From Rahnella bruchi (GTDB lineage: Bacteria; Pseudomonadota; Gammaproteobacteria; Enterobacterales; Enterobacteriaceae): a DNA stretch of 64,000 bases. How positions within the stretch are numbered: the stretch's first letter is position 1; each line of letters begins with the position of its first letter. The position numbers were made by a program, and so were the translations under genes. The DNA lies in assembly GCF_003614975.1 (NCBI RefSeq), contig NZ_QZWI01000009.1:62001-126000 (forward strand), written 5' to 3'. Positions 50,936 through 60,459 of the stretch are shown piece after piece. Under the pieces are notes generated by a model. That model was given only the letters and a program-made list of their open reading frames with translations, was not told the DNA's origin and made no database searches.

Positions 50936-51803
50936 TAATGCCGCCCAAACCCTGTCGGGCTACAACCACGGTTATCTCGACGAGCAAACGAAACGCATGA
51001 TCCGCCGCGGGATCCTCAAAGCCGTAGCGATCCCTGGTTATCAGGTTCCTTTCGCTGGCCGGGAAATGCCGATGCCTTATGGGTGGGGCACTGGCGGGAT
51101 CCAGCTGACTGCCAGCGTGATCGGCGAAAAAGATGTGCTGAAAGTGATCGACCAGGGCGCTGATGACACGACCAATGCCGTGTCGATCCGCAAATTCTTC
51201 CAGAGCGTCGCGGGGGTAAAAACCACCGAGAAAACCATTGAAGCCAGTCTGATCCAGACACGTCACCGCATTCCCGAAACACCGTTGCAGGAAGATCAGA
51301 TCCTTATTTTTCAGGTGCCGATCCCGGAACCACTGCGCTTTATCGAACCGCGTGAAACCGAAACCCGCAAAATGCACGCGCTGGAAGAGTACGGCGTGAT
51401 GCAGGTGAAACTTTACGAGGACATCGCGCGCTTCGGCCATATCGCCACCACTTACGCCTATCCGGTAAAAGTGAATGACCGCTACGTGATGGATCCGTCG
51501 CCAATCCCGAAATTTGATAACCCGAAAATGAACATGATGCCTGCATTGCAACTGTTCGGTGCCGGACGCGAAAAACGTATTTACGCCCTGCCGCCGTTCA
51601 CCAAAGTCGAAAGTCTGGATTTTGACGATCACCCGTTCACCGTCCAGCAATGGGATGAGCCCTGCGCTATTTGCGGCTCACACCACAGCTATCTCGACGA
51701 AGTGGTGCTCGACGATCAGGGCAACCGCATGTTCGTGTGCTCCGACACCGATTTTTGTGCTCAGCAGGTTGAGCAACAGGCTTCCAACGAGGTTAACCGC
51801 TGA
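50928..51803 (+). CDS. phnJ: C-P lyase radical-SAM subunit PhnJ
   Basis: A 291-residue enzyme that breaks the carbon-phosphorus bond. The 4Fe-4S cysteines are in the unusual CX2CX21CX5C arrangement: C246, C249, C271 and C277. The glycine-radical region GWGTGGIQLTASVIG is present near residue 45. ATG at 50928 overlaps the end of phnI by 8 bp. A long upstream in-frame extension within phnI is a frame artefact and is rejected. Confidence 0.96.
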   Translation: MNNNAAQTLSGYNHGYLDEQTKRMIRRGILKAVAIPGYQVPFAGREMPMPYGWGTGGIQLTASVIGEKDVLKVIDQGADDTTNAVSIRKFFQSVAGVKTTEKTIEASLIQTRHRIPETPLQEDQILIFQVPIPEPLRFIEPRETETRKMHALEEYGVMQVKLYEDIARFGHIATTYAYPVKVNDRYVMDPSPIPKFDNPKMNMMPALQLFGAGREKRIYALPPFTKVESLDFDDHPFTVQQWDEPCAICGSHHSYLDEVVLDDQGNRMFVCSDTDFCAQQVEQQASNEVNR

Positions 51804-52594
51804 TGACCACTCCTTTAAATCTCGCCGCCGAACCGCTGCTGTCGGTGAATAACCTGACCCATCTTTATGCGCCGGGCAAAGGCTTCAGCGATGTGTCATT
51901 CAACCTGTATCCGGGTGAAGTGCTGGGCATCGTCGGGGAATCCGGCTCGGGTAAAACCACGCTGTTACAGTCAATTTCAGCCCGTCTCGCCCCGCAGGAA
52001 GGTCAGGTCATCTACAACAATGGCCAGTCACCGGCGCAGTCGCTGTATGACATGGCAGAAAGTGACCGTCGTCGCCTGCTGCGCACCGACTGGGGCGTGG
52101 TCCATCAGCATCCGATGGACGGCCTGCGCCGTCAGGTTTCTGCGGGCGGCAATATTGGCGAGCGCCTGATGGCTGTGGGCGAAAGGCATTACGGCGATAT
52201 CCGTCAGAAAGCCAGTCAGTGGCTGGAAGATGTCGAAATCCCGGTTTCGCGCATCGATGACCTGCCTACGACGTTTTCCGGTGGTATGCAGCAGCGTCTG
52301 CAAATCGCCCGCAATCTGGTGACACATCCGCGCCTGGTGTTTATGGATGAACCGACCGGCGGCCTCGACGTCTCGGTTCAGGCACGTCTACTGGATCTGC
52401 TGCGCACACTGGTGGTGGAAATGCAGCTGGCGGTGGTGATTGTCACCCATGATCTGGGCGTCGCCCGCCTGCTTGCGCACCGTCTGCTGGTGATGAAACA
52501 GGGTCATGTAGTGGAGAGTGGTTTAACCGACCGCGTGCTCGACGATCCGCATCATCCTTATACGCAGCTGCTCGTTTCTTCCGTGCTTTCCTAA
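51803..52594 (+). CDS. phnK: C-P lyase ATP-binding subunit PhnK
   Basis: A 263-residue ABC-type ATPase that docks on the PhnJ core. Walker A is GESGSGKTTLL, the signature is FSGGMQQRLQIARN, and Walker B is LVFMDEPTGGLDVSVQ. It resembles oligopeptide-type ABC ATPases but belongs to the C-P lyase complex. It shares one base with phnJ (TGATG). Confidence 0.95.
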   Translation: MTTPLNLAAEPLLSVNNLTHLYAPGKGFSDVSFNLYPGEVLGIVGESGSGKTTLLQSISARLAPQEGQVIYNNGQSPAQSLYDMAESDRRRLLRTDWGVVHQHPMDGLRRQVSAGGNIGERLMAVGERHYGDIRQKASQWLEDVEIPVSRIDDLPTTFSGGMQQRLQIARNLVTHPRLVFMDEPTGGLDVSVQARLLDLLRTLVVEMQLAVVIVTHDLGVARLLAHRLLVMKQGHVVESGLTDRVLDDPHHPYTQLLVSSVLS

Positions 52595-52621
52595 CCTAAT
52601 TTCAGAGAAAGAGTGACCAAA

Positions 52622-53329
52622 ATGACGACGAAGCTCAGGGTCGAAAATCTCAGTAAAACTTTTGTTTTGCATAACCAGAACAGCGCCAGATTGCCGGTTT
52701 TCAGTCATGCCAGCCTGACGGTGGATGCCGGGGAATGCGTGGTGCTGCACGGCCATTCCGGCAGCGGGAAATCCACCTTGCTGCGCTCTTTGTATGGCAA
52801 CTATCTGCCTGACAGCGGCAAAATTTGGGTCGAACATCAGGGCCAGCAGATTGATATGGTCAGCGCCGAAGCGCGTGACATTCTGGCCGTTCGCCGCCAT
52901 ACGGTCGGCTGGGTCAGCCAGTTTCTGCGCGTTATTCCGCGCATCAGTGCGCTGAATCTGGTGATGCAACCGCTGCTGGAACTGGGTGTTGATAAAGCTC
53001 AAAGCGAAGCCCGCGCCAGCGCCTTGCTGCGCCATCTTAATGTGCCGGAACGTCTGTGGCATCTTGCGCCATCGACGTTTTCCGGTGGCGAACAGCAGCG
53101 CGTGAATATCGCGCGCGGTTTCGTGGTCGATTATCCGGTGCTGTTGCTCGATGAACCGACCGCCTCTCTAGACAGCACCAACCGTGCCGCCGTCGTCACG
53201 CTGATTGAGCAAGCCAAGGCGCGCGGTGCGGCGGTGGTCGGGATTTTTCATGATGAAGATGTGCGCGAACGCGTTGCCGACAGGTTGTATGAAATGAGTC
53301 CGGAAACGGCTCCGGAGATGTCCGTATGA
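52622..53329 (+). CDS. phnL: C-P lyase ATP-binding subunit PhnL
   Basis: A 235-residue ABC-type ATPase needed for the first C-P lyase step. Walker A is [11 protein letters not shown], the signature is [15 protein letters not shown] and Walker B is [33 protein letters not shown] is the PhnL-typical Q-loop region. ATG at 52622 is preferred; a GTG at 52613 is also in frame. It overlaps phnM by 4 bp (ATGA). Confidence 0.94.
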   Translation: MTTKLRVENLSKTFVLHNQNSARLPVFSHASLTVDAGECVVLHGHSGSGKSTLLRSLYGNYLPDSGKIWVEHQGQQIDMVSAEARDILAVRRHTVGWVSQFLRVIPRISALNLVMQPLLELGVDKAQSEARASALLRHLNVPERLWHLAPSTFSGGEQQRVNIARGFVVDYPVLLLDEPTASLDSTNRAAVVTLIEQAKARGAAVVGIFHDEDVRERVADRLYEMSPETAPEMSV

Positions 53330-54462
53330 TCATAAATAACGTCAGACTGGTGCTCGATGATCAGGTGGTTGAAGGGTCGCTTGAGATGCAAAACGGCGTG
53401 ATCAGCGCCTTTGCTGATAGCCGCAGTCAGCTGCCGCAGGCGCTGGATGCGCAGGGCGGCTGGCTGCTGCCGGGATTTATCGAACTGCACACGGATAATC
53501 TGGATAAGTTTTTCACGCCACGGCCAAAAGTTGACTGGCCTGCGCACTCCGCCATGAGCAGCCACGATGCGCTGATGGTCGCCAGCGGGATCACTACCGT
53601 GCTGGACGCCGTCGCGGTCGGTGACGTGCGCGACGGCGGCCATCGTCTGGATAATTTGCAAAAGATGATCGACGCGATTGTGAACAGTCAGAACGCCGGA
53701 CTAAACCGCGCCGAACACCGTCTGCATCTGCGCTGCGAACTGCCGCACGAGACCACGCTGCCGCTGTTTGAGAAGCTGATGGATACATCAGTATTGTCAC
53801 TGGTTTCGCTGATGGACCATTCACCGGGTCAGCGCCAGTTCGCCACGCCGCAGAAATATCGTGAGTATTATCAGGGCAAATACCATATGAACGATGAGCA
53901 GATGGACGATTTTCAGGAAGAACAAATCGCCCTCTCCCGTCGCTGGGCGCAGCCAAACCGTGAGGCGATTGCCGCACATTGCCGCGAGCGCAATATTTCG
54001 CTGGCCAGCCATGACGATGCTACGGCAGCACACGTCGAAGAATCACTGGCGCTCGGCAGCGTGATCGCCGAATTCCCGACAACCGAAGAAGCCGCTCGCG
54101 CCTCGCATCACAGCGGTTTGCAGGTACTGATGGGCGCGCCGAATATCGTGCGCGGCGGTTCGCATTCCGGGAACGTGGCGGCGCACCATTTGGCCTCACT
54201 CGGCCTGCTGGACATTTTGTCCTCTGACTATTATCCGGCCAGCCTGCTCGATGCGGTGTTCCGTATTGCCAATGATGAGGGCAATGCGTTCAGCCTGGCA
54301 CAGGCGGTGAAACTGGTAACGCGTAATCCGGCTAACGCACTGGGCCTGAAAGATCGCGGGGAGATCGCCGAAGGCAAACGCGCGGATCTGGTTCTGGCGC
54401 GCGCGCATGGCGATCACTACTTTGTGCAAAACGTCTGGCGTCAGGGCATTCAGGTGTTCTGA
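53326..54462 (+). CDS. phnM: Alpha-D-ribose 1-methylphosphonate 5-triphosphate diphosphatase PhnM
   Basis: A 378-residue amidohydrolase-fold enzyme that removes diphosphate from the ribose-triphosphate intermediate. Metal-ligand motifs are [16 protein letters not shown], the [12 protein letters not shown] segment, [17 protein letters not shown] and [16 protein letters not shown]. The C-terminal amidohydrolase signature ([20 protein letters not shown]) is complete. It overlaps phnL by 4 bp. Confidence 0.95.
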   Translation: MIINNVRLVLDDQVVEGSLEMQNGVISAFADSRSQLPQALDAQGGWLLPGFIELHTDNLDKFFTPRPKVDWPAHSAMSSHDALMVASGITTVLDAVAVGDVRDGGHRLDNLQKMIDAIVNSQNAGLNRAEHRLHLRCELPHETTLPLFEKLMDTSVLSLVSLMDHSPGQRQFATPQKYREYYQGKYHMNDEQMDDFQEEQIALSRRWAQPNREAIAAHCRERNISLASHDDATAAHVEESLALGSVIAEFPTTEEAARASHHSGLQVLMGAPNIVRGGSHSGNVAAHHLASLGLLDILSSDYYPASLLDAVFRIANDEGNAFSLAQAVKLVTRNPANALGLKDRGEIAEGKRADLVLARAHGDHYFVQNVWRQGIQVF

Positions 54463-54495
54463 GGGGATGAGCGTCTTGCTCAGTAAGGAGAAGAA

Positions 54496-55071
54496 ATGAG
54501 TCGTTTACTCTATCTGATGGGCGCTTCGGGTTCTGGCAAAGACAGTCTTCTGGACGCGCTGCGCCAGCATTTGCCCGCCGATGTCGCCGTCGCGCATCGT
54601 TATATTACGCGCCCTGCGGATGCCGGTTCCGAAAACCATATTGCGCTGAGTGAAGCCGAATTTATTCAGCGTCGCCAGCACGGTTTATTCGCAATGGACT
54701 GGCACGCTCACCAGTGCCGGTACGCCGTGGGTATTGAGATAGACACCTGGATGCAGCTCGGTTGTCACGCGGTGGTGAACGGCTCGCGTGCGCATCTGGA
54801 AAAAGCCCGGCAGCGTTATGGTCAGCGACTGGTACCGGTCTGTTTACAGGTTTCAGAAACGGTGCTGACTGAGCGACTGATGCGTCGCGGACGTGAAGAT
54901 ACAGCGCAAATAGCCTGCCGTCTTCAACGCGCCAGAGAGTATGAAAGTGCGTTGCCCGCAGCCTGTCACCGGCTGAACAATGACGGTGCTTTGCACGAGA
55001 CGTTACAGCATCTGCTGGCCATTCTTGCATTGCCTGTCAGTGCGTTTATTTATCCCGTCACTTCATCATGA
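54496..55071 (+). CDS. phnN: Ribose 1,5-bisphosphate phosphokinase PhnN
   Basis: A 191-residue kinase of the guanylate-kinase-like fold that makes PRPP from ribose 1,5-bisphosphate, the last step of the C-P lyase route. The P-loop is MGASGSGKDSLLDALR, followed by HRYITRPADAGSENH. ATG at 54496 follows AAGGAGAAGAA. It is 33 bp after phnM and overlaps the hexapeptide transferase by 4 bp. Confidence 0.94.
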   Translation: MSRLLYLMGASGSGKDSLLDALRQHLPADVAVAHRYITRPADAGSENHIALSEAEFIQRRQHGLFAMDWHAHQCRYAVGIEIDTWMQLGCHAVVNGSRAHLEKARQRYGQRLVPVCLQVSETVLTERLMRRGREDTAQIACRLQRAREYESALPAACHRLNNDGALHETLQHLLAILALPVSAFIYPVTSS

Positions 55072-55664
55072 GCGATTTTATGACAAACATCATTCACCCG
55101 TTTTCGCTGGCTGACGAGCAGGATTATTCACGGCCAAAAATCGGTCAGCAGGTCGAGCTGAATCAGTCAACGCTGGGTCAGTACGTGCATATTGCGGACA
55201 ACGCGATCATCGAAGAATCGCAGATCGGTGATTACTCTTATACCGCCGGAAATAATCAGATCTTCTACGCCACGATCGGGAAATTTGTTTCGATCGCGAC
55301 TTACGTGCGGATCAATCCCGGCAACCATCCGACTTATCAGCGCGTGGCTCAGCACCATTTCACCTACCGCAGTTCTGTCTACGGTTTAGGGGAAGACGAT
55401 CAGGTATTTTTCGACTGGCGGCGTGAGCATCATGTCACGGTCGGCAACGGCGCAGTGATCGGCACTTCCGCCGTGGTAACGAAAGACGTTGAGCCTTATT
55501 CGATCGTTGCCGGCGTGGCGGCGAAAAAGATCGGCATGCGCTTTGATGACACTATGATCGGGCGGATCGAAGCCAGCCGCTGGTGGGACTGGGATCATGA
55601 GACGCTGAAGAAAAGGATGCCGGACTTCAGGGATCTGCGCGTTTTTGCAGAAAAATATCTGTAA
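55068..55664 (+). CDS. Phosphonate-operon hexapeptide-repeat transferase
   Basis: A 198-residue left-handed beta-helix protein with hexapeptide-type repeats (LGQYVHIADNAIIEESQIGD, TIGKFVSIATYVRI, VGNGAVIGTSAVVTKDVEPY, IVAGVAAKKIG), recalling the TIGR03308 family found in phosphonate operons. Members look like acyltransferases of the CAT/xenobiotic type; the substrate in phosphonate metabolism is not known. ATG at 55068 overlaps the phnN stop (ATGA), so it is the last gene of the operon and may stand in for PhnO. Confidence 0.87.
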   Translation: MSDFMTNIIHPFSLADEQDYSRPKIGQQVELNQSTLGQYVHIADNAIIEESQIGDYSYTAGNNQIFYATIGKFVSIATYVRINPGNHPTYQRVAQHHFTYRSSVYGLGEDDQVFFDWRREHHVTVGNGAVIGTSAVVTKDVEPYSIVAGVAAKKIGMRFDDTMIGRIEASRWWDWDHETLKKRMPDFRDLRVFAEKYL

Positions 55665-55763
55665 AGATCAGGTCTGCGTCAGGAGGGAGAGCTGAGGGGA
55701 CGAAAATTCGCGTTTTTTGCCTGATACCTTATCACAAGGATCCGGTTCAGCGGATCACGCGAA

Positions 55764-56405
55764 TTAAAGATCTTCGATACTGGCGGCAATCTCATTGGAT
55801 TCCAGCACCGTGATGCCGCCTAATCCGGCATTAAATGCCTGCTCCTGCAACGCTTTAGCCACCAAATCCGAATCAATCGCTTTCCATTTCCCCGGCAGCA
55901 TTTTAAACAACGGCGCACTGAGTTGTTCCAGCAGACGCGGCGGATGACGCTTCCCGACCAGCAATGAAGGACGGACTAATGTCAGCAACGGCCATCCCTG
56001 TTGCATCAGCGCCAGTTCCATTTCGCCCTTGGTCCGGTTATAGAGTAAACGCGAACGCGCGTCGGCTCCGTTAGCACTGACGGCCAGACAATGACGTGCG
56101 CCGAGTTCGCGTGCCGCCTTCGCACAATCCACCACCAGGTCGTAATCCACCGCCCTGAAGGCCTGCGCGCTGCCTGCCTGTTTTCGCGTGGTGCCCAGAC
56201 AGCAAAACAGTAAATCTATTGGCTCATCGAGTGCGACCACCAGTGACGTAAGATTGTCGCCCAGGGGGTTAAACAACTTATTCCCGGGCAGCAGCGGACG
56301 GCGGCTCGGTGCCACGATACGGCTGACACGCGGATCGAGTTGCAACAGGCGTAAGAGTTCACGCCCGATCAGGCCACTTCCTCCCAGCAGAAGAACTTTT
56401 GCCAT
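55764..56405 (-). CDS. yraR: YraR-like NAD(P)-binding oxidoreductase
   Basis: A 213-residue short-chain, NAD(P)-dependent epimerase-like protein. The N-terminal Rossmann motif is LLLGGSGLIGREL, followed by VAPSRRPLLPGN, LLFCCLGTTRKQAGS and YNRTKGEMELALMQQGWP, close to E. coli YraR. ATG at 56405 (MAKVLLLGG) has AAAGGAAG upstream; an in-frame extension of 21 codons is rejected. Its substrate is unknown. As in E. coli it lies near yhbO. Confidence 0.88.
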   Translation of the reverse strand: MAKVLLLGGSGLIGRELLRLLQLDPRVSRIVAPSRRPLLPGNKLFNPLGDNLTSLVVALDEPIDLLFCCLGTTRKQAGSAQAFRAVDYDLVVDCAKAARELGARHCLAVSANGADARSRLLYNRTKGEMELALMQQGWPLLTLVRPSLLVGKRHPPRLLEQLSAPLFKMLPGKWKAIDSDLVAKALQEQAFNAGLGGITVLESNEIAASIEDL

Positions 56406-56647
56406 ATCACTTCCTTTTAAAAAACGGCTTTCGCACAGCGGCTCTGAAACATGGGTTTCTGAAAACATGGCTTTCTGAAACCTAAGTCATGAACAGATAT
56501 TTGAAGTGTTACCTGAATGTAAATATCACGCTATAAGACAGTTCCTGTTACCTCAGCAGACTCGGACAAATCCAGTTTGATCCACCAGCCCGTGGCTTCT
56601 AGGCTTAAGAATGTATGACGAACGACACATTCTCAGCAGGAGGAACC

Positions 56648-57166
56648 ATGAGCAAGAAGATAGCGGTACTCATCACTGATGAATTTGAGGATTCCGAATT
56701 CACCTCACCTGCAGAGGCCTATAAAAAGGCCGGTCATCAGGTCATTACTATTGAAAACAAAGCCGGTAACGTCATCAAAGGCAAACAAGGTAAGGCGAAG
56801 GTCACCATCGATAAATCTATTGATGATGTGAAGGTTGCCGACTTTGATGCCCTGCTTTTACCGGGCGGACATTCGCCGGACACCCTGCGCGGTGACGACC
56901 GGTTTGTCGAGTTCACGCGGGCTTTCGCCAAAAGCGGCAAACCGATTTTCGCCATATGCCACGGCCCGCAGTTACTGATTAATGCTGATGTCGTGCGTGG
57001 CCGGAAACTCACGACGGTCAAACCGGTGGTTGTGGATGTTAAAAATGCCGGGGCTGAGTTTTTTGACAAAGAGGTCGTGGTTGACCAGAACACTCTGGTC
57101 ACAAGCCGGACGCCGGATGATTTGCCTGCCTTTAATCGCGAATCCCTGAAAATCCTGGCGGCGTAA
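56648..57166 (+). CDS. yhbO: DJ-1/PfpI family stress protein YhbO
   Basis: A 172-residue protein (same as E. coli YhbO). The nucleophile C104 lies in IFAICHGPQLLI, with the PfpI-type LLLPGGHSPDTLRGD loop before it. The family has protective roles against oxidative, heat and glyoxal-type stress; reported deglycase activity is debated. ATG at 56648 follows AGGAGGAACC; an earlier in-frame ATG is rejected. It is divergent from yraR. Confidence 0.95.
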   Translation: MSKKIAVLITDEFEDSEFTSPAEAYKKAGHQVITIENKAGNVIKGKQGKAKVTIDKSIDDVKVADFDALLLPGGHSPDTLRGDDRFVEFTRAFAKSGKPIFAICHGPQLLINADVVRGRKLTTVKPVVVDVKNAGAEFFDKEVVVDQNTLVTSRTPDDLPAFNRESLKILAA

Positions 57167-57173
57167 ACCCTGT

Positions 57174-57201
57174 GCCCCTTCTGCGCAAGGGGCCACTTCT
57201 T
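57174..57201. terminator. Terminator between yhbO and yhbP
   Basis: GCCCCTT (57174-57180) and AAGGGGC (57187-57193) form a stem followed by CACTTCTTTT. The genes converge here. Confidence 0.6.
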
Positions 57202-57202
57202 T

Positions 57203-57643
57203 TCAGACTTCCCTGTCCCACAGCAGTTTCTTGCCAAATCCCAGCGCGTTATCGGTCATTTTAATGTGACTGAGTTTCAGCGCCCAGACCGGCGCTTTCA
57301 TGGCGATGGCGACCGGAAAATGTTTGCAGTACAGATGCCGCGCATGGGCCTCTTCCTCACCGCCAAGAACGGTGGCTTCGCCGCGATACTGAATGCCTTT
57401 GATCAGCGCAATGGTTTTCGGATGCGGAGCAATCGTACCGACAATGTGGGGTGATTTAGCCATCAGCGTACCGTGCAGGGTTTTCATTTCGGTCATGAAA
57501 TACAGCGTCATGCTTTGCGCATCGGTGACATAAAAACAGTTAGCGCTCCACATTTCGCCCTCTGCAACAGCACACAGCGCCAGCACATGGTGTTTATTCA
57601 GAAACTTCAGAATATGTTTCAGATCATCGGGGTTATTCATCAC
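57203..57643 (-). CDS. yhbP: UPF0306 family protein YhbP
   Basis: A 146-residue protein with a split-barrel flavin-type fold (pyridoxamine oxidase-like). Segments LKFLNKHHVLALCAVAEGEM, KTIALIKGIQYRGEATV and KMTDNALGFGKKLLWDREV match E. coli YhbP. Function is unknown. It converges with yhbO and is divergent from yhbQ. Confidence 0.92.
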   Translation of the reverse strand: MMNNPDDLKHILKFLNKHHVLALCAVAEGEMWSANCFYVTDAQSMTLYFMTEMKTLHGTLMAKSPHIVGTIAPHPKTIALIKGIQYRGEATVLGGEEEAHARHLYCKHFPVAIAMKAPVWALKLSHIKMTDNALGFGKKLLWDREV

Positions 57644-57754
57644 ATGCGCCTTATTTTCGTTTGTCCCAGTTTACCGCCCCATGTCGATGTTTTGCCTCAC
57701 TCTATTGTGCCTTTCAGGTAAACTGACACAAAATATTCCTGACACCCAGAGCTT

Positions 57755-58057
57755 ATGTCCGCCACATCCCACTGGTTTTTATACATGCTGCGAACCCCGA
57801 CCGGGATGCTTTATACCGGCATCACGACCGACGTGGTGCGACGTCTCGGGCAGCATCAGACCGGAAAAGGAGCGAAATCGCTGCGGGGAAAAGGCGAGCT
57901 GACGCTGGCCTTTCACTGTCCGGCAGGCGACCGCTCGCTGGCATCAAAGCTGGAAATTAAAGTCAAAAAGCTGAGTAAAGTGCAGAAAGAGTTGCTGGTT
58001 CGCAGCGCACCACAATGTCTGGAAAGTTATCTGGATTTAACAGTCAGCGGGAAATGA
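57755..58057 (+). CDS. yhbQ: GIY-YIG nuclease-like protein YhbQ
   Basis: A 100-residue single-domain GIY-YIG protein. The motif is [20 protein letters not shown] with [20 protein letters not shown], and the conserved Glu lies in [15 protein letters not shown]. coli YhbQ has DNA cleavage activity in vitro. It converges with yhbS across a bidirectional terminator. Confidence 0.94.
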   Translation: MSATSHWFLYMLRTPTGMLYTGITTDVVRRLGQHQTGKGAKSLRGKGELTLAFHCPAGDRSLASKLEIKVKKLSKVQKELLVRSAPQCLESYLDLTVSGK

Positions 58058-58058
58058 A

Positions 58059-58079
58059 AAAGGCCGGGAACCGGCCTTT
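58059..58079. terminator. Bidirectional terminator between yhbQ and yhbS
   Basis: AAAGGCCGG (58059-58067) and CCGGCCTTT (58071-58079) form a perfect 9-bp stem with a GAA loop. Confidence 0.85.
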
Positions 58080-58116
58080 GTTGTATCTGAAGAAGATGAG
58101 CTGTCGCTGAGTAAAA

Positions 58117-58620
58117 TCAGAAACGATTAAATGCCGACGGGAAAACGACTTCTCCGCTGGCATCGTTTAGTGCTTCATCGGATAAGGTGAAAAGCTGGAA
58201 TGCGGCCTCACAGTTCGGCCAGCGGCAATGCAGGTCATGAGCGGCTGCGGGTTTGAAGCCGAAACGGCTGTAGTAGGCCGGGTCGCCTAATACCACAACA
58301 GCGGCATAGCTGAATTCATTCAGGGAATCTAACCCTTCATAAACCAGTTTTTGACCTATCCCCTGACAGCGCAGCGATTCTTCCACTGCCAGCGGTGCCA
58401 GCCCGACCCAGTTGCGGTCTTCGCCCTGAATATCGACAGGACAAAACGCGACGTAACCCACCACACCACCTTCATCATCGGTGGCGACAACACCCAGCGT
58501 CAGCAGGCCGTCTTCGCGCAGTTCCTGCACCAGATCGGCTTCTGCACCTGTCGGGAATGAGGCGCGTAACAAGCGGTCAATGCCCGCGGCATCTACCGGA
58601 ATTTCAGTACGAATTAACAT
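58117..58620 (-). CDS. yhbS: GNAT-family N-acetyltransferase YhbS
   Basis: A 167-residue GNAT acetyltransferase (MLIRTEIPVDAAGIDRLLRA). The acetyl-CoA-binding motif is in LAVEESLRCQGIGQKLVYEG, followed by AAVVVLGDPAYYSRFGFKPA, diagnostic of the YhbS group. The substrate is unknown. Its start overlaps the end of ubiT by 7 bp, so the two are co-transcribed. Confidence 0.94.
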   Translation of the reverse strand: MLIRTEIPVDAAGIDRLLRASFPTGAEADLVQELREDGLLTLGVVATDDEGGVVGYVAFCPVDIQGEDRNWVGLAPLAVEESLRCQGIGQKLVYEGLDSLNEFSYAAVVVLGDPAYYSRFGFKPAAAHDLHCRWPNCEAAFQLFTLSDEALNDASGEVVFPSAFNRF

Positions 58621-59141
58621 GGTTCAGCTACCGGAGCTTGCGGCTCACGGTCCTCTTGCAGACCCGCTTCGACAAAATCGGCCAGGCGCAGCAGGCCATT
58701 TTTTAGCAGGAGCGGCATAGTATCGAGATCGATAGAATCCATCAGATTCTTCACATACAAGCCCAGTTCGGTATCACCTTCAATACGCAGACGGCGCTGG
58801 AAGAATAACGTGTCGGGATCTTCTTTGCGGGCAGCGATCAGGATCAGGTCATTAGCATTTCCGCTGAAGCTGACATCGGCTTCCCCGCTCCCGGCGATCA
58901 CCAGTTTGCCCTCTTCCACCGACATCAGCCAGGTCAGGTTGAGATCGCTGACGTCAATTTTCAACCAGCGGCCTTCAAGGAAATCCAGCTCTCCGTCGGC
59001 CAGCGCCTGACGAAACTGCCAGCTCAGTACCTGTTGCAAAACCTGCCGTTGCAACGCAAAAGGCGTGAATTTCAAAGGCACACTTAACAGGGATGGTCCC
59101 TGACGGACCATACGTGCACGTAGTTTTTGCAACACTGGCAC
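58614..59141 (-). CDS. ubiT: Oxygen-independent ubiquinone accessory factor UbiT (SCP2 domain)
   Basis: A 175-residue protein with an SCP2 lipid-binding domain (KFTPFALQRQVLQQVLSWQF, FLEGRWLKIDVSDLNLTWLM, DADVSF-like stretch). It matches E. coli YhbT/UbiT, which binds ubiquinone precursors in the anaerobic pathway. ATG at 59141 gives MPVLQKLRARMVRQGPSLLS. It is divergent from ubiUV, as in E. coli. Confidence 0.94.
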   Translation of the reverse strand: MPVLQKLRARMVRQGPSLLSVPLKFTPFALQRQVLQQVLSWQFRQALADGELDFLEGRWLKIDVSDLNLTWLMSVEEGKLVIAGSGEADVSFSGNANDLILIAARKEDPDTLFFQRRLRIEGDTELGLYVKNLMDSIDLDTMPLLLKNGLLRLADFVEAGLQEDREPQAPVAEPC

Positions 59142-59449
59142 TACTCCTTTCGGTAACTTTTCGGCAAGTTTTAAGGCAGTTATAACGCCTATTTTGACAC
59201 ATTGCCGGGAACGTTCAGCGGTCTACATCAATAAATACTGCAACAGAAAAACATCACGTACAACCTCCCCGAGGGTTGTATGCCCTCCAACGCCGCAGAA
59301 ACTGCCTCAAATCAAAATATTGCATCCATAGCTTCTCTAAAATAGTTCGCCAATCAAAGCCCTGACTGATGAATGAATGACGTCGGCAACTGGCTTTTCA
59401 TCACCCACCAACCTCAGCTCTGGCTGGCCGGTTGCAGTAAGGAACGAGA
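59142..59449. promoter_or_regulatory. Divergent ubiT / ubiUV intergenic region
   Basis: About 308 bp without an ORF. It contains a short inverted repeat TACAACC (59259-59265) / GGTTGTA (59274-59280). In E. coli the ubiUVT genes respond to FNR, but no good TTGAT-N4-ATCAA site was seen here, only ATCAA half sites near 59229, 59310 and 59354. AAGGAACGAGA precedes the ubiU ATG. Confidence 0.55.
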
Positions 59450-60445
59450 ATGGAGCTACTTTGCCCGGCAGGGAATTTACCTGCGTTGAAAGCGGCGATC
59501 GATAATGGCGCCGACGCGGTGTATATCGGCCTGAAAGATGACACCAATGCGCGCCATTTCGCCGGTCTGAATTTCACGGATAAAAAATTGCAGGAGGCGG
59601 CGGATTACGTCCACCGTCACCGCCGTAAATTGCATATTGCCATCAATACCTTTGCGCATCCTGACGGCTATCCGCGCTGGGAACGCGCGGTAGATATGGC
59701 CGCACAGCTCGGCGCAGATGCGCTGATCCTGGCCGATATCGCCATGCTCGATTACGCTGCGAACAAATATCCTCACGTTGAGCGGCATGTGTCGGTGCAG
59801 GCCTCGGCCACCAACGACGAAGCGATCCGTTTTTATAAACGTAACTTTGATGTTGCCCGCGTTGTTTTGCCGCGCGTGCTTTCAATGCATCAGGTGCGCC
59901 AGCTTTCCCGTACAACGGTCGTCCCGCTGGAAGTGTTTGCCTTTGGCAGTCTGTGCATCATGGCCGAAGGCCGCTGTTATCTTTCTTCCTATCTGACCGG
60001 TGAATCTCCGAATACCGTCGGTGCCTGCTCACCGGCGCGTTTTGTCCGCTGGCAGCAAACGGCTCAGGGTATGGAATCGCGTCTGAATGATGTGCTGATT
60101 GACCGTTATGACGAAGGCGAAAACGCCGGTTATCCGACGTTATGCAAAGGCCGTTATCTGGTGGATGGCGCGAAATATCATGCGCTGGAAGAACCGACCA
60201 GTCTGAATACGCTGGAGTTATTGCCGGAATTATTCGCAGCCAATATTGCCTCGGTAAAAATCGAAGGACGTCAGCGCAGCCCGGCATATGTCAGTCAGGT
60301 GGCTCGCGTATGGCGTGCGGCAATCGACCGCTGCATAGCGGATCCGCAAAACTTCAAAACCGACGACGCGTGGATGAAAACGCTGGGTTCCATGTCTGAA
60401 GGTACCCAAACCACGCTTGGTGCCTATCACCGCAAGTGGCAGTAA
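59450..60445 (+). CDS. ubiU: Oxygen-independent ubiquinone hydroxylation subunit UbiU
   Basis: A 331-residue peptidase-U32-family protein. The start MELLCPAGNLPALKAAIDNG is diagnostic. Cluster cysteines lie in FGSLCIMAEGRCYLSSYL, in VGACSPARF and in TLCKGRYLV. With UbiV it forms a 4Fe-4S heterodimer that hydroxylates ubiquinone precursors without O2, using prephenate. The stop is 15 bp before the ubiV ATG. Confidence 0.95.
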   Translation: MELLCPAGNLPALKAAIDNGADAVYIGLKDDTNARHFAGLNFTDKKLQEAADYVHRHRRKLHIAINTFAHPDGYPRWERAVDMAAQLGADALILADIAMLDYAANKYPHVERHVSVQASATNDEAIRFYKRNFDVARVVLPRVLSMHQVRQLSRTTVVPLEVFAFGSLCIMAEGRCYLSSYLTGESPNTVGACSPARFVRWQQTAQGMESRLNDVLIDRYDEGENAGYPTLCKGRYLVDGAKYHALEEPTSLNTLELLPELFAANIASVKIEGRQRSPAYVSQVARVWRAAIDRCIADPQNFKTDDAWMKTLGSMSEGTQTTLGAYHRKWQ

Positions 60446-60459
60446 TCGAAGAGACGATG

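Noticed and set aside
59142-59449. FNR site for ubiT/ubiUV
   Set aside because: Only single ATCAA half sites were seen; no TTGAT-N4-ATCAA match with both halves.
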